A stretch of DNA of 64,000 nt from Candidatus Margulisiibacteriota bacterium (lineage in GTDB: Bacteria; Margulisbacteria; WOR-1; O2-12-FULL-45-9; XYB2-FULL-48-7): positions 1-64,000 of the forward strand of contig JBAZTH010000001.1 of NCBI GenBank assembly GCA_041661965.1, written 5' to 3'. A program made the translations under genes and the position numbers. Positions 18,701-24,363 of the stretch are shown here, piece after piece; positions within the stretch are counted from its first letter, which is position 1; the number at the start of each line of letters is the position of its first letter. The notes beneath the pieces were generated by a model. That model was not told the DNA's origin. It did no database searches and saw nothing but the letters and a program-made list of their open reading frames with translations.

Positions 18701-19913
18701 GGATTTTGACGAAGATGGGAAAGATGAAATTGTAACAATACAAAACGGCGGGACATCGGTTTATTTGTTCGATCCGGGGAATATCGACGATGGAGCTTCC
18801 GGGAACAATTATTATTCCAGTTGGTCGGCGCCGCAGAATCTTGGTTATGTTGCCTGCGGCAATATGACGGGAGATGGCAAAGATGAAATAGTGATGAGCA
18901 GCCCCCAAGTTAATCATCCTGCAGGCTGGTCTAATTGTTATTATGTCTATAGCGCCTCCGGCTCACTTTTAAATACTATTATGTTTCAGGATGCTTCCCC
19001 TTATAATTACGTTACTGTCGGTGACTATGCCGGGGATGGTTATTCTGAAGTTGCCGCTATGGTTTATAACGGGAATAATTGGACGGCGATTTTTAATCCG
19101 ATGGCAGCATCATGGTCATCGGCATTGCTCAAATCACAGTCTGCGGGCGGCGATTATTGCAGTTACCCGACCAGTGAAGATCTTCTCTGTTCATATGATT
19201 TTACATCCGCATATGCCATTAAGATCGATAAGATAACAACAAAAGCCGTAACCCTCGAGACCCCCTCTCTCCTCGCTCCGACCAAGGACCGCCAGGATGT
19301 CCAAAACATCCGGCCCGCTTTTGAATGGGAGCACCATAAGGCGGATACGACCGAGTATCGGGTTGAGGTGGCGAAAAACGATAGCTTTACGATCGACCAC
19401 CAGACCTTTAGTAAAGCGGCCGGGACGGGTACGCAGGATAAGGCCGATAGCAATCTCTACTACTTTAACTACGCCATCCATGAATTCGACCCTGGCTTGG
19501 AACGGAACACCGACTACTTCTGGAAAGTGACGGCGCTGTCGCCGACCAATGCGGCGACCTCGGAGAGCTGGGGCTTCCGGATCCAACCGGAGTTGACCCT
19601 GGCCGGGGTGACTAACTATCCGAACCCGTTCAATCCGAACCGGGAAGAGACCAAACTCCGCTACCGGCTCTCGGCTGACGCCGATGAGGTGAGGATCAGG
19701 ATTTACGACATAACCGGATCATTAGTGACCGAGCTTGATGGGACAACCAATGGCGAGGGAATGAGCGTCTGGCAGAAGTATAACGACGTTTCCTGGGATG
19801 GGCGGAATGGGCGAGGGGACATGGTCGTTAATGGAATCTATCCGTTCGAGATCACGGCGCGAATGGGTGATAAGACCGTCAGCGGCCGTGGAAAGATAGC
19901 GGTGCTCAAATGA
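9774..19913 (+). CDS. Giant secreted M23/NHL/Ig/VCBS protein with FlgD-like C-terminal domain
   Basis: The 3379-residue protein starts at GTG 9774, coupled to the preceding lipoprotein. Order of parts: signal peptide (ending ANA); M23 peptidase (about 25-165: HDGFDY, TRYAHL, GEHLHFSIG); shared beta domain (180-400); Ig-like part; NHL repeats (about 620-960); and a chain of SPNGDG/Ig domains with SPNGDG-type motifs near residues 985, 1108, 1218, 1325, 1642 and 1750. Further Ig domains follow, then VCBS/FG-GAP-like repeats (CDYDGDGVDEVAAL, GDFDEDGKDEIVTI; about 2880-3070) and a C-terminal YPNPFNPN...GKIAVLK domain like FlgD/T9SS sorting domains. It is likely exported and attached to the outer surface. 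By eye, base composition is AT-rich up to about 10.8 kb and GC-richer beyond, suggesting the head was exchanged. Confidence 0.85.
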   Translation: MKSCKTSILFTILILAQLQANASYTLVRSAPIEYTQNAKDKGYINHNYGEYRGLNTYKYHDGFDYYIENKKTHANIYPVSSGTAHVYPHNGDWGNCVIVNHGTFQTRYAHLSSIEATEGQLVDTDTILGLSGNTGASRGEHLHFSIGSNSDSKQLDPSSTINPILGGMIQPQYGEFIMVGDPLIKLIATGSDETFNGENTELKEDENQVIHVGKPSEPIKAIIEAYHYTGRHNSTPYKIEFEVEKILGAKDFNRVTRSIVFDSYRKLKEMVNDPPYNFSKPFVTSSEVTKDFYSVKFYPTAGTYKITAKIYSCYRDGPGDAGFHLTTPSIADHSLVERTITVGMSLVDFVDPNIYVAGWLPDDIASEKGTMVAVASVGGGVRAAAVGVEADPPEIFYVYANNKIISSNLLDIDQNLQQNVLIESRTKNKSDWTITFYDGSNRKYDELKIIDQDWLRTEWGKGKAAGVYSFSVTAKDRETGLISTREADDQITIDNIRPAALITMLKNTVVGPEDIITAQISPSEDLYSLMVNVVKSDYSLVQQRIASNPSLKKDEAMSIQWEEAFSYPDGYYRFEIIMTDLAGNISRFYSPTMTVNRGGYYPAPPTGEVYRVELPEPPSWEVRPKITDIDLDSSGNMYVLFGQTAKLVKYDPSGKEIKTVGRFNDIPMVCPLGLGLSAAGDRVYIADSYNIRLIICDNNLNLIREIKDRDAYIVEGEVDSYSWAFGFSNMSFSDSAGSGKKCPGGETYGLPEDVSITNKNVFVADRYKHRVLKYDLDGKAEKFSILKADLKDKARDKFNINSGISGQTVDKALFYSNSLNDDIYFDNSSVRETHYYGGKNWVKEMYLHNNPAGSDDGRLTLPQSVYAYGASFLYVADTGNNRVQVFNSDGSFRAKFGEGTLSQPKGIDVDSLGNIFVADTGNHRIVKFSSAGDYIREYRSEDGEITPLKIKLKGSNIYIADANYNRPLVWDIGGEIKDFGCSTKISPNGDGNGDSALIGYELTEPGKVTLRLLNSAKEEIGQLFTYTASRPSYALASDSLREKGVHNEFWGGLIKTASQEMINISEIAPDGEYFIKATVSFGDYQKSQEAKIVIDGRPPQVFISSDKSYVSPNGDGINDSARLKMTVTDYSPTVDAYLLAYRNGRLIDSPWKEFGLPTGMEREYLWNGKVDGVVYDGNYSFVLRAIDDCGNMGTGSCEVVVDSQAPLIDDFQIDNPAFSPNGDGRKDLLTASFKLRDYGSGINMVEVEVIDGNGFPIPLTVSNMPPNAFSLTWSGKDSSSQPVPDSKYRLKVTAVDKAGNRSSKTTSIEVDTIPPVIANATAEPNPFTPNGDGVKDTTTFKSHFSESVESNIMVYNEGKKLFRELRPLSMGSYLSLPWNGQGEHGEVIGGNYSYTISAEDRAGNLVTSEAGLIVVDREPSLVKYAYGENDPFSPAIEPGRIKYALSRDNLKVSVVVIGKEKQIVKTLVDGVLKNKGEYSVDWDGGYSDSYVGPHSSRDDRKVPDGAYQVKVTAYDEYNLASGEVSFNLAVDATPPYLTLQPVTVDYTAKKAVLKFYLPEKSKVTVKVFNSDSDLLTTLSTEDNDAGERQIVYGLDDGQTGSGRYFVVAAEDSAKNKDEKQSETFLIVPSPIKIDGLGAKPATFTPNGDGHTDMTQIAYSLSGGVPPYNVTVNILNPLGTIYQRLADNEPEWPGKWLFSWLPYEPLKPLPPDGHYQCQIEVTDSTGARVEGLGSILAVSTSPTVDLALSAPVFSPNDDGTLDTLDFNYTFDYADYYQSMPGLVVLQVLSTNGEILWEKGIARNAGSYLYQYDGIDKYGQKLTAGNYYVRISGADSLGSPAIYKILSFSIDYANPEPAAFSVSPAYAKSGTDVLVNLQFSEELSAPPSVQLELSGGAVRTATLISTGGGSFQYGYKVNGDENEGAVAVKVKAVDKGGNQISKTAGFIIDKTSPVISDLSISPDPVSAASICGPLSVKFKAGEPLQAAKVYVTQTNGPKLLAVTGGDWGTAGSLCEAKYEPCAGADGPAAITIEATDLAGNQTVLARSVTVDTAKPLFDRISSTIIGKADNYAKAGDSVTISFYASEALPLNPTVKVNDNNCSFVASDHEFSYRYDIGEEIEGPAVITISGQDYAGNEGFVQTSSTAESFVVDLLNPTVGIAEPGSADIIASPSPFYTNADPLDTGDRPNYTTLRYSISEDGHVTLKVHRVPNDQTIYAASDFREENRAATVLDDVLQFQGTHNLQWRGESTTLDDNNDGFADPGKYAFIVEVRDRAGNLTQRKWGGTVWIKVNVLDIIQPSIIGLNPDPLYFSPVGNSSLNSTKIWFDIFLSTTPEGHSDPERIEAMGLSASKRVGTYAVKVHDIGDNLIRTIVKDISAFASPEAVIWDGRVGTGVDKLAAGDPAVDGAYKISVEVKDFAGNPGSPFSKWVTVDSTPPIITDNQPGNDTWANSSGTLYDVDFADNGSKLSRVLYQVRRPDNSFSGWLPLTTVTTGAAGYTDNWPVDWAVCGEGVNYVTVKAFDRAGNEAVLTDVFYIKKDTASPGTCLPPSPPRTPYNQLRPLWTWSPVSDVTSGVKGYYIKIGTSAGGDNVVSSTYVGDVTSWMTNSNLWHGATFYASVQSQDNAGNYGDWGNAGLVTIDAQPPTISDISDDGPFSPGASQGSDDLITFNYSVNERCDTYLYVDNIIIHNWVGSGPHSFTWNPTTSVSEGARSYRLYAIDDADNTANSSNYSFMVDNTPPTLLVVGLNPGINFIPKVAFADGVNNSTSIDFSVSGATAIDLEILDSGDNPIRSFSNISSPVVWDLKNNSGSLVPVGKYSARITAKDAALNSASWTSPNKARVKSRDEIIMVDDNQGNSEDIRIFNIAKGSWTWSTSFWSANEDLHTSSAAGDFMGNGQPLLAVRNSSNELKVINPRSHGLVSSFSIPNDPGLAACDYDGDGVDEVAALGNDGWIRIYNYNGSPRKSFKAAGNVMAAGDFDEDGKDEIVTIQNGGTSVYLFDPGNIDDGASGNNYYSSWSAPQNLGYVACGNMTGDGKDEIVMSSPQVNHPAGWSNCYYVYSASGSLLNTIMFQDASPYNYVTVGDYAGDGYSEVAAMVYNGNNWTAIFNPMAASWSSALLKSQSAGGDYCSYPTSEDLLCSYDFTSAYAIKIDKITTKAVTLETPSLLAPTKDRQDVQNIRPAFEWEHHKADTTEYRVEVAKNDSFTIDHQTFSKAAGTGTQDKADSNLYYFNYAIHEFDPGLERNTDYFWKVTALSPTNAATSESWGFRIQPELTLAGVTNYPNPFNPNREETKLRYRLSADADEVRIRIYDITGSLVTELDGTTNGEGMSVWQKYNDVSWDGRNGRGDMVVNGIYPFEITARMGDKTVSGRGKIAVLK

Positions 19914-20914
19914 GAAAAAATATATTTTTCTTGCTTACCGCTTACTGCTTAACGCTTTCTCCTGCGTTTGCTCTCGGCCAATCCGGGACCGACCTCGCCG
20001 TGCTTAATGCCGGTGTTGGCGCTCGTCCCTTAGCCATGGGTGGCGCTTTCACCGCGATTGCCGATAATGCCGACGCCCCCTATTGGAATCCTGCCGGCTT
20101 AGGTTTTATTAGTAGCCAGGAGATAACCAGCAGTCAAACCAGGCTTTCGACTGATGCCGATCATTACTATCTTAGTTACGTAACCCCAGCTCTGGGGGGA
20201 ACGATCGGTCTTTCCTGGATCCAGGTTGGGTTGGGGAATATTGCCCAAACCTCGAGCGAGGTTGATATCCACAACGAAGTTCAGAATATTAGCTTATTCA
20301 GCTACTTTTCGAGCGCCTACCTTTTTTCCTACGGTAAAAAGCTGAACGACCATATCGCCTTTGGTCTAACTGCCAAGTATTTGAGTTCCGAGATGTTTGG
20401 GATCAGCGGGGGGAGCGGCTGGGGCTACTCTTTGACTCCCGGGATACTTATTAAGTTTGGTGGCGATGATGTAGGGACAGACGTGGGGACAGCTGATGTA
20501 GGGACAGGGCTTGTCCCTGTCCGAACCAAACGGACAGCCACAAGGGCTGTCCCTACATTCCCTGTTACCCTTGGTTTTAAGATCGACGAACTGGTCAATA
20601 CCCAGCAGTGGGGGACCGGGACGGTGGAGCATGTCCCGCCCAAAGCACGGCTCGGCTTGAGTTGGCTTCCGTGGAAGGAAGGCCGGGTGGCGGTTGATGT
20701 CAGCCAAACCATTAAGTCGGGCTACTCTCCGGAGGTTGCGACCGGGTTTGAGTGGTTGCAGGGGTGTACTTCCTATCGGGCGGGATATAACGGTGGCCTG
20801 ACCGCCGGCGTCGGGTTTACAGTTGGCCACGCCAGACTCGATTACGCGTATATTCAGGACGTCAATTTTTCCTCGAACAATGTTCATCGGATTTCTTTAA
20901 GCGGAAGGTGGTAA
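19910..20914 (+). CDS. PorV/UPF0164-like outer-membrane protein
   Basis: The 334-residue product has a signal peptide and the family opening AVLNAGVGARPLAMGGAFTA then IADNADAPYWNPAGL, typical of PorV/PorQ-like 14-stranded barrels (UPF0164). In type IX secretion PorV carries substrates by their C-terminal domains. The ATG overlaps the stop of the giant gene (ATGA), so the two are co-translated, fitting a role in exporting or anchoring that protein; no other T9SS gene is present here. A repeat at 20471-20556 adds about 29 residues (DVGTDVGTADVGTGLVPVRT and on) in frame between strands. Part of the signal peptide (LLTAYCLTLSPAFA) is encoded by TTAcNGC heptads. Confidence 0.8.
   Translation: MRKNIFFLLTAYCLTLSPAFALGQSGTDLAVLNAGVGARPLAMGGAFTAIADNADAPYWNPAGLGFISSQEITSSQTRLSTDADHYYLSYVTPALGGTIGLSWIQVGLGNIAQTSSEVDIHNEVQNISLFSYFSSAYLFSYGKKLNDHIAFGLTAKYLSSEMFGISGGSGWGYSLTPGILIKFGGDDVGTDVGTADVGTGLVPVRTKRTATRAVPTFPVTLGFKIDELVNTQQWGTGTVEHVPPKARLGLSWLPWKEGRVAVDVSQTIKSGYSPEVATGFEWLQGCTSYRAGYNGGLTAGVGFTVGHARLDYAYIQDVNFSSNNVHRISLSGRW
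19933..19957. repeat. TTAcNGC heptad repeats inside a signal-peptide region
   Basis: The stretch reads as three 7-base units TTACCGC, TTACTGC, TTAACGC. It encodes the hydrophobic core of the PorV-like signal peptide. Similar heptads lie at 26437-26462, 26840-26890, 35189-35218, 37040-37065 and 41051-41080. Confidence 0.5.
20471..20556. repeat. GTAGGGACAG inverted-repeat element inside the PorV-like gene
   Basis: GTAGGGACAG (20471-20480) and CTGTCCCTAC (20547-20556) form a perfect 10-bp outer inverted repeat. Inside are further partial repeats: GTGGGGACAG, GTAGGGACAGGGCTTGTCCC, and GGACAGCCACAAGGGCTGTCC. The element is inserted without breaking the reading frame. Such GGGACAG palindromes behave like REP/MITE-type dispersed repeats. 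No transposase is encoded. Confidence 0.75.
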
Positions 20915-21061
20915 CGCCCTCTAGTTCCGGGGTCGGCTGGACTTATCATCAACCTATTCATCAACCATATTTTAAACGTTATCACGCCATAATATACGAG
21001 ATTGATCTGCCTTGATCCTGACTTTTTATGACTTTCATTCGGGCAGGCGTCTCGGCTTCCA

Positions 21062-21093
21062 ATTTAACCGCGCAATTAATTGCGCGGTTAAAT
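21062..21093. repeat. 32-bp perfect palindrome
   Basis: ATTTAACCGCGCAATT is followed at once by its exact reverse complement AATTGCGCGGTTAAAT, with no loop. It could form a cruciform or be a binding site for a dimeric protein. No T-run follows, so it is not a standard terminator. Confidence 0.85.
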
Positions 21094-21099
21094 AAGCCG

Positions 21100-21133
21100 G
21101 GAAACCGTCCCGATCGAATCGGGACAGGTTTCC
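21100..21133. repeat. GGAAACC hairpin (REP-like), copy 1
   Basis: GGAAACC+GTCCCGAT pairs with ATCGGGAC+GGTTTCC around the loop CGA, with one bulged A at 21126. A partial second copy begins at 21171. The GGAAACC/GGTTTCC ends are shared with the hairpin at 4938-4972. Confidence 0.75.
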
Positions 21134-21170
21134 GTTTCTCATTGACTGCCTTTTTCATCGGTCCCAACTT

Positions 21171-21192
21171 GGAAACCGTCCCGATCGGATCG
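21171..21192. repeat. GGAAACC element, partial copy 2
   Basis: GGAAACCGTCCCGATCG repeats the left arm of the hairpin at 21100-21133 exactly. The right arm is degraded to GATCGG, so only a short inner stem (CCGATCGGATCGG) remains. Confidence 0.65.
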
Positions 21193-21292
21193 GCATTTCC
21201 CCCAATTAAACTGAAATTTTAGCCGATTCATGTCGAAAACAATTAGGTAGAGAGATTCGGCTGAAAAACACACTAAAAACAAGGAAAAATTC

Positions 21293-23581
21293 ATGGGGAA
21301 CCGAAGCGGTTTTATTGGCGAAGCCCGTTTGCAAGCTTACTGTAATTATGGCCGGGAGCGGCTGGCTGTCGGCAAGACTGCCGCGAGGGTTAGTTTCCCC
21401 GATCAGGCTAGTTTAAAGTACCTTCCGGCCGGTATTTATTATCATTTGATTTCAGTTATGGCCAACCATCTGGCCGGAGCGACTCTTGCCTCCCTTTCCC
21501 CTTTAACGGTCATGAGCGTCGCCATGATAAAAGACGAGCAATCCCGGATGCTTGGTCCGGCCGGCGGCGCTTACGTTGCCCGGTCGATCACCATGCAGCC
21601 GGTCAGGAACCGGGAGGCGAGCGAACGCGTTTTTACCCGGGTCAGGTCGAACAGCTGGGTCAACAAACATGAATTTTCCCGGACTGAATTCGATCAATGG
21701 TTTGATCTTTCTTTTCGACCGGAAGAGCGCGATCGCTTCCCCGGAAAAGACGAGCTTTTAAAGTTCATGATCGGTGAATTTAAGATTGAAGAACATCCCG
21801 GCAAAGAGGGGATATATCGGATCGTCAATCAGATCTCCGTGCTCAAATCGACGTCGGAAGATCTGGTTAATGGTTTGGAAATAGCGGCAACTCTGCATGA
21901 AGTTTGCCGCTCCGCCGAGCAATGTCTTGGACGGAATTGGGCCTCAACCTCGCTCTTTATCGCCGATCCGGCGACCGGGCTGGTCCGCCTGGCGGCTAGA
22001 CGGAAAGGGAATGAATCGGAGTCTCATTACAGCGCCTGGACGGAACCGGCTTATCTTTTGGCGGAAGCGCGCCGCCGTTATGTGGAAGAAGACGACAAGG
22101 CCTTTGTGGTCAACTTAAATGAAGACCAGCCTTTCGTTGACAACGCCTCCAGAGAAAGCGACGCTAAAAATTTTATTGGGGACAAGGCGGAACTGCTGGT
22201 CGGCGTACTGGTCTATAAAAGCCGGGAAGACCAACAGCGTTACAAGAGCGCTCCGCAGGAAGAAAGGCGGGAGATCAGGGCGCGCAGTATTTATGGTTAT
22301 TGGCATGTCTCCAACCGGGTCTTTAACGACGAAGAAGGGCAGGCGAGGTACGAAGAAAATTTTAATATCGCCAACCGGCCGCCGATCTCCCCCAATACCG
22401 ACAAAGACGATCTGGTCGCCAAATTGCACACGATGGTCCTCCACCAGGTCGCGGAGAAGCTAGCCGCCCGCAAAGAAGCCAGGGGGGGATCTATTTCCGC
22501 TATTTGGAACAGCGAAGAGAAACCGGAAGAAACGTCGGATAAAATAATTCTTAGAAAAACGAAAAGCGGACAAATTGAAATTGAGAGAGAGGATCGTGAC
22601 AGTTTTCATGAGTATTTTGGCGAAAGCTGGCAGGTTAGTGATCAAGAACTGTTCGATAAAGTTCGGAAACATGCTCAAGTTTTGAATTTTGGTGGATCAG
22701 AGATCCTTTTTGTTCAAATCCCTTCAGAAAAACTTTATGATGTTAGAGGGGCGATGGTTAGAGTTTACCGGGAACTGATCGTTTCGATGTACCGGGAAAA
22801 CCCCGATTATTCCGGAATGTCTGACAAGGACATTGTTGCGGCGTTATCGTTGGATCAACCGGAAGAAGTCGCAAGAAAAGTTTATTTAGCCAGATATGCA
22901 ACGTTTGTCTTGAAAAACGGGGAGCTCCAGGGTTTTATTTCCGGAAATGTTCAGGATGATATTCCCGGCGTTGGGACTGCTTTCGAAATTCCTGTGGCCA
23001 TGATTCGACCAAGCGCGGAGAGGAAGGGAGTTGTAACCTTTGTAACTTTAAAAATGTTATTGAAGGAGTTTTGGCGGAAGTGGTATGAAATGCCGATAGG
23101 CCGAAGGGTTTTTCGAATGGCTTATGAGGGGATTCCGCTTTTTGCTTGGACTCAGAGCAAAAGAGTGGTTGGCAACATGCTGGACCTTGATAATCTTTGG
23201 CTTCCAATGGATGGGGAGAAGACGCCTAAAAAAGTGGAGTTAATAGTGCGGCATTTTTCAGAGCAACACAGCCGGCCGCTAGATGAATCCTTAGTTGCGA
23301 GGGGTGTTTATAAAGGTCGTATTGCTTTTAAGGAAAAAGAGACATTTAATCTTTATCCCAGGACATATTTTGCGAAGCTTACATCCTGGTTGACTAAAAA
23401 ATGGTATGCCAATGTTAATAAAGCGCTTGATGAGCTGGGAGAACTTGATACTTTGCCGATAGTTGGTTTTTTCAGATTGGGAGTAGCGATTAAAGTTTCG
23501 CTTTATATGTGGTGGATAAATCGCAACAACAAACTCGAGGAATTAAATAATGGAGAGATACATGCCGAGCTTACTAAGTAG
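21293..23581 (+). CDS. GAF-like protein of unknown function
   Basis: This is a 762-residue protein without a signal peptide. The middle (about 185-390) reads like a GAF sensor domain: ATLHEVCRSAEQCLGRNWAS then TSLFIADPATGLVRLAARR, then a strand LVGVLVYKSRED. The N-terminal 180 residues and the C-terminal 370 are not recognised. The C-terminus has a hydrophobic stretch (LPIVGFFRLGVAIKVSLYMWW) that might touch the membrane. AAGGA precedes the ATG. Its end overlaps the methyltransferase at 23550 by 32 bases, so the two are probably one transcription unit. A signalling or stress role is a guess. Confidence 0.65.
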   Translation: MGNRSGFIGEARLQAYCNYGRERLAVGKTAARVSFPDQASLKYLPAGIYYHLISVMANHLAGATLASLSPLTVMSVAMIKDEQSRMLGPAGGAYVARSITMQPVRNREASERVFTRVRSNSWVNKHEFSRTEFDQWFDLSFRPEERDRFPGKDELLKFMIGEFKIEEHPGKEGIYRIVNQISVLKSTSEDLVNGLEIAATLHEVCRSAEQCLGRNWASTSLFIADPATGLVRLAARRKGNESESHYSAWTEPAYLLAEARRRYVEEDDKAFVVNLNEDQPFVDNASRESDAKNFIGDKAELLVGVLVYKSREDQQRYKSAPQEERREIRARSIYGYWHVSNRVFNDEEGQARYEENFNIANRPPISPNTDKDDLVAKLHTMVLHQVAEKLAARKEARGGSISAIWNSEEKPEETSDKIILRKTKSGQIEIEREDRDSFHEYFGESWQVSDQELFDKVRKHAQVLNFGGSEILFVQIPSEKLYDVRGAMVRVYRELIVSMYRENPDYSGMSDKDIVAALSLDQPEEVARKVYLARYATFVLKNGELQGFISGNVQDDIPGVGTAFEIPVAMIRPSAERKGVVTFVTLKMLLKEFWRKWYEMPIGRRVFRMAYEGIPLFAWTQSKRVVGNMLDLDNLWLPMDGEKTPKKVELIVRHFSEQHSRPLDESLVARGVYKGRIAFKEKETFNLYPRTYFAKLTSWLTKKWYANVNKALDELGELDTLPIVGFFRLGVAIKVSLYMWWINRNNKLEELNNGEIHAELTK

Positions 23582-24308
23582 AATTGTTGGCTCTTCCTCA
23601 TTTTGGTCCGGTTATTTTAAGTTTTATGATGCTCTGGCCAAAATGCACTCTAATACGCGATTGCGCCGAGAGGTGGCATTATCCCTGCAATTGAAGCCGG
23701 GTGGTCGATATCTTGATTTTGCTTGCGGGACCGCAAATGTTGCCTGTACCATGTTGCAGTTACAGCCTGGCATTGAAATTGTGGGAATGGACAATAACGC
23801 GGCTGGGTTGAGGATCGCCCAAAAAAAGGTGCCGAGCGCGAGCTTTGTTCAATCAAATATGGATGCGCATCTTCCTTTTTCCAGCGAAGTATTTAATGGC
23901 GTCGCGGTTGTTAATGGCCTATACCTATCGAAAAACCCACAGTTAACTCTCGAAGAGATTAAGCGGATTATGCGGCCGACAGGTTTATTGGTAGTTAGCA
24001 ATCCAAGGGCCGGCAGTAATCCAAGAAATATTGTTAAAGAGGAAATCAGTTTAGCCTCGGCCAGTTTTTCTAAAGAATATGGAACATGCCGAGCATGGTT
24101 TGAGCTTCAGAAATATAAGCTTGAGCTTTATGCCGGTTTTTTTAAATTTGCCCCTTTCCAACTAGTTTTGATGGGCGGAAGCCCACATTTTGAGCCGACC
24201 AGTTATTGGCAGGATCTGGCGATAAATAAAGTGGGGTTTGAGCTGGTAGGGCTTAGAACGGATTTATACGGTGGAGATAACGATACCTTTGTCTTAAGGA
24301 AGCCATAG
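23550..24308 (+). CDS. Class I SAM-dependent methyltransferase
   Basis: The 252-residue protein has the Rossmann-fold motif I as LDFACGTANVACTML (about 55-69), an acidic motif II (IVGMDNNAAGL), SNMDAHLPF and a motif near LKRIMRPTGLLVVSNP-like text (EEIKRIMRPTGLLVVSNP), all usual for UbiE/Methyltransf_11-type enzymes. The substrate cannot be told. The start may be 23550 (GAGG nine bases upstream) or 23562 (GGAG six bases upstream). It lies in another frame over the 3' end of the GAF-like gene and is likely coupled to it. Confidence 0.8.
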   Translation: MERYMPSLLSRIVGSSSFWSGYFKFYDALAKMHSNTRLRREVALSLQLKPGGRYLDFACGTANVACTMLQLQPGIEIVGMDNNAAGLRIAQKKVPSASFVQSNMDAHLPFSSEVFNGVAVVNGLYLSKNPQLTLEEIKRIMRPTGLLVVSNPRAGSNPRNIVKEEISLASASFSKEYGTCRAWFELQKYKLELYAGFFKFAPFQLVLMGGSPHFEPTSYWQDLAINKVGFELVGLRTDLYGGDNDTFVLRKP

Positions 24309-24329
24309 TTTTATTCCGCTTCATATTTC

Positions 24330-24357
24330 TTGAATTTTTCTTAATATAAAGTAATAT
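24330..24357 (+). promoter_or_regulatory. Promoter of the sensor kinase, probably giving a leaderless mRNA
   Basis: TTGAAT (24330-24335), a 16-base spacer and TAATAT (24352-24357). The ATG is only six bases after the -10 box, so transcription should start at or next to the start codon. No ribosome-binding site is seen before the ATG. Confidence 0.5.
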
Positions 24358-24363
24358 TGTGAC

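Larger units (their letters stand above)
20915..21292. other. Gene-free gap rich in palindromes
   Basis: No convincing gene is seen in these 378 bases. The middle is filled by a 32-bp perfect palindrome (21062-21093) and two copies of a GGAAACCGTCCCGATCG element (21100-21133 and 21171-21187). The short frame at 21028-21222 is made of these repeats and is not taken as a gene. A promoter for the gene at 21293 may lie at 21220-21280, but no clear boxes are visible. Confidence 0.6.

Noticed and set aside
20366..20887. 173-aa open frame opposite the PorV-like gene
   Set aside because: Cys/Pro-rich shadow produced partly by the inserted inverted repeat; the PorV-like signature is on the + strand.
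9774..20914. Complete type IX secretion locus
   Set aside because: Only a PorV-like protein and FlgD/T9SS-like tails are present; no SprA, PorK/L/M/N or PorU-like gene is in the window.
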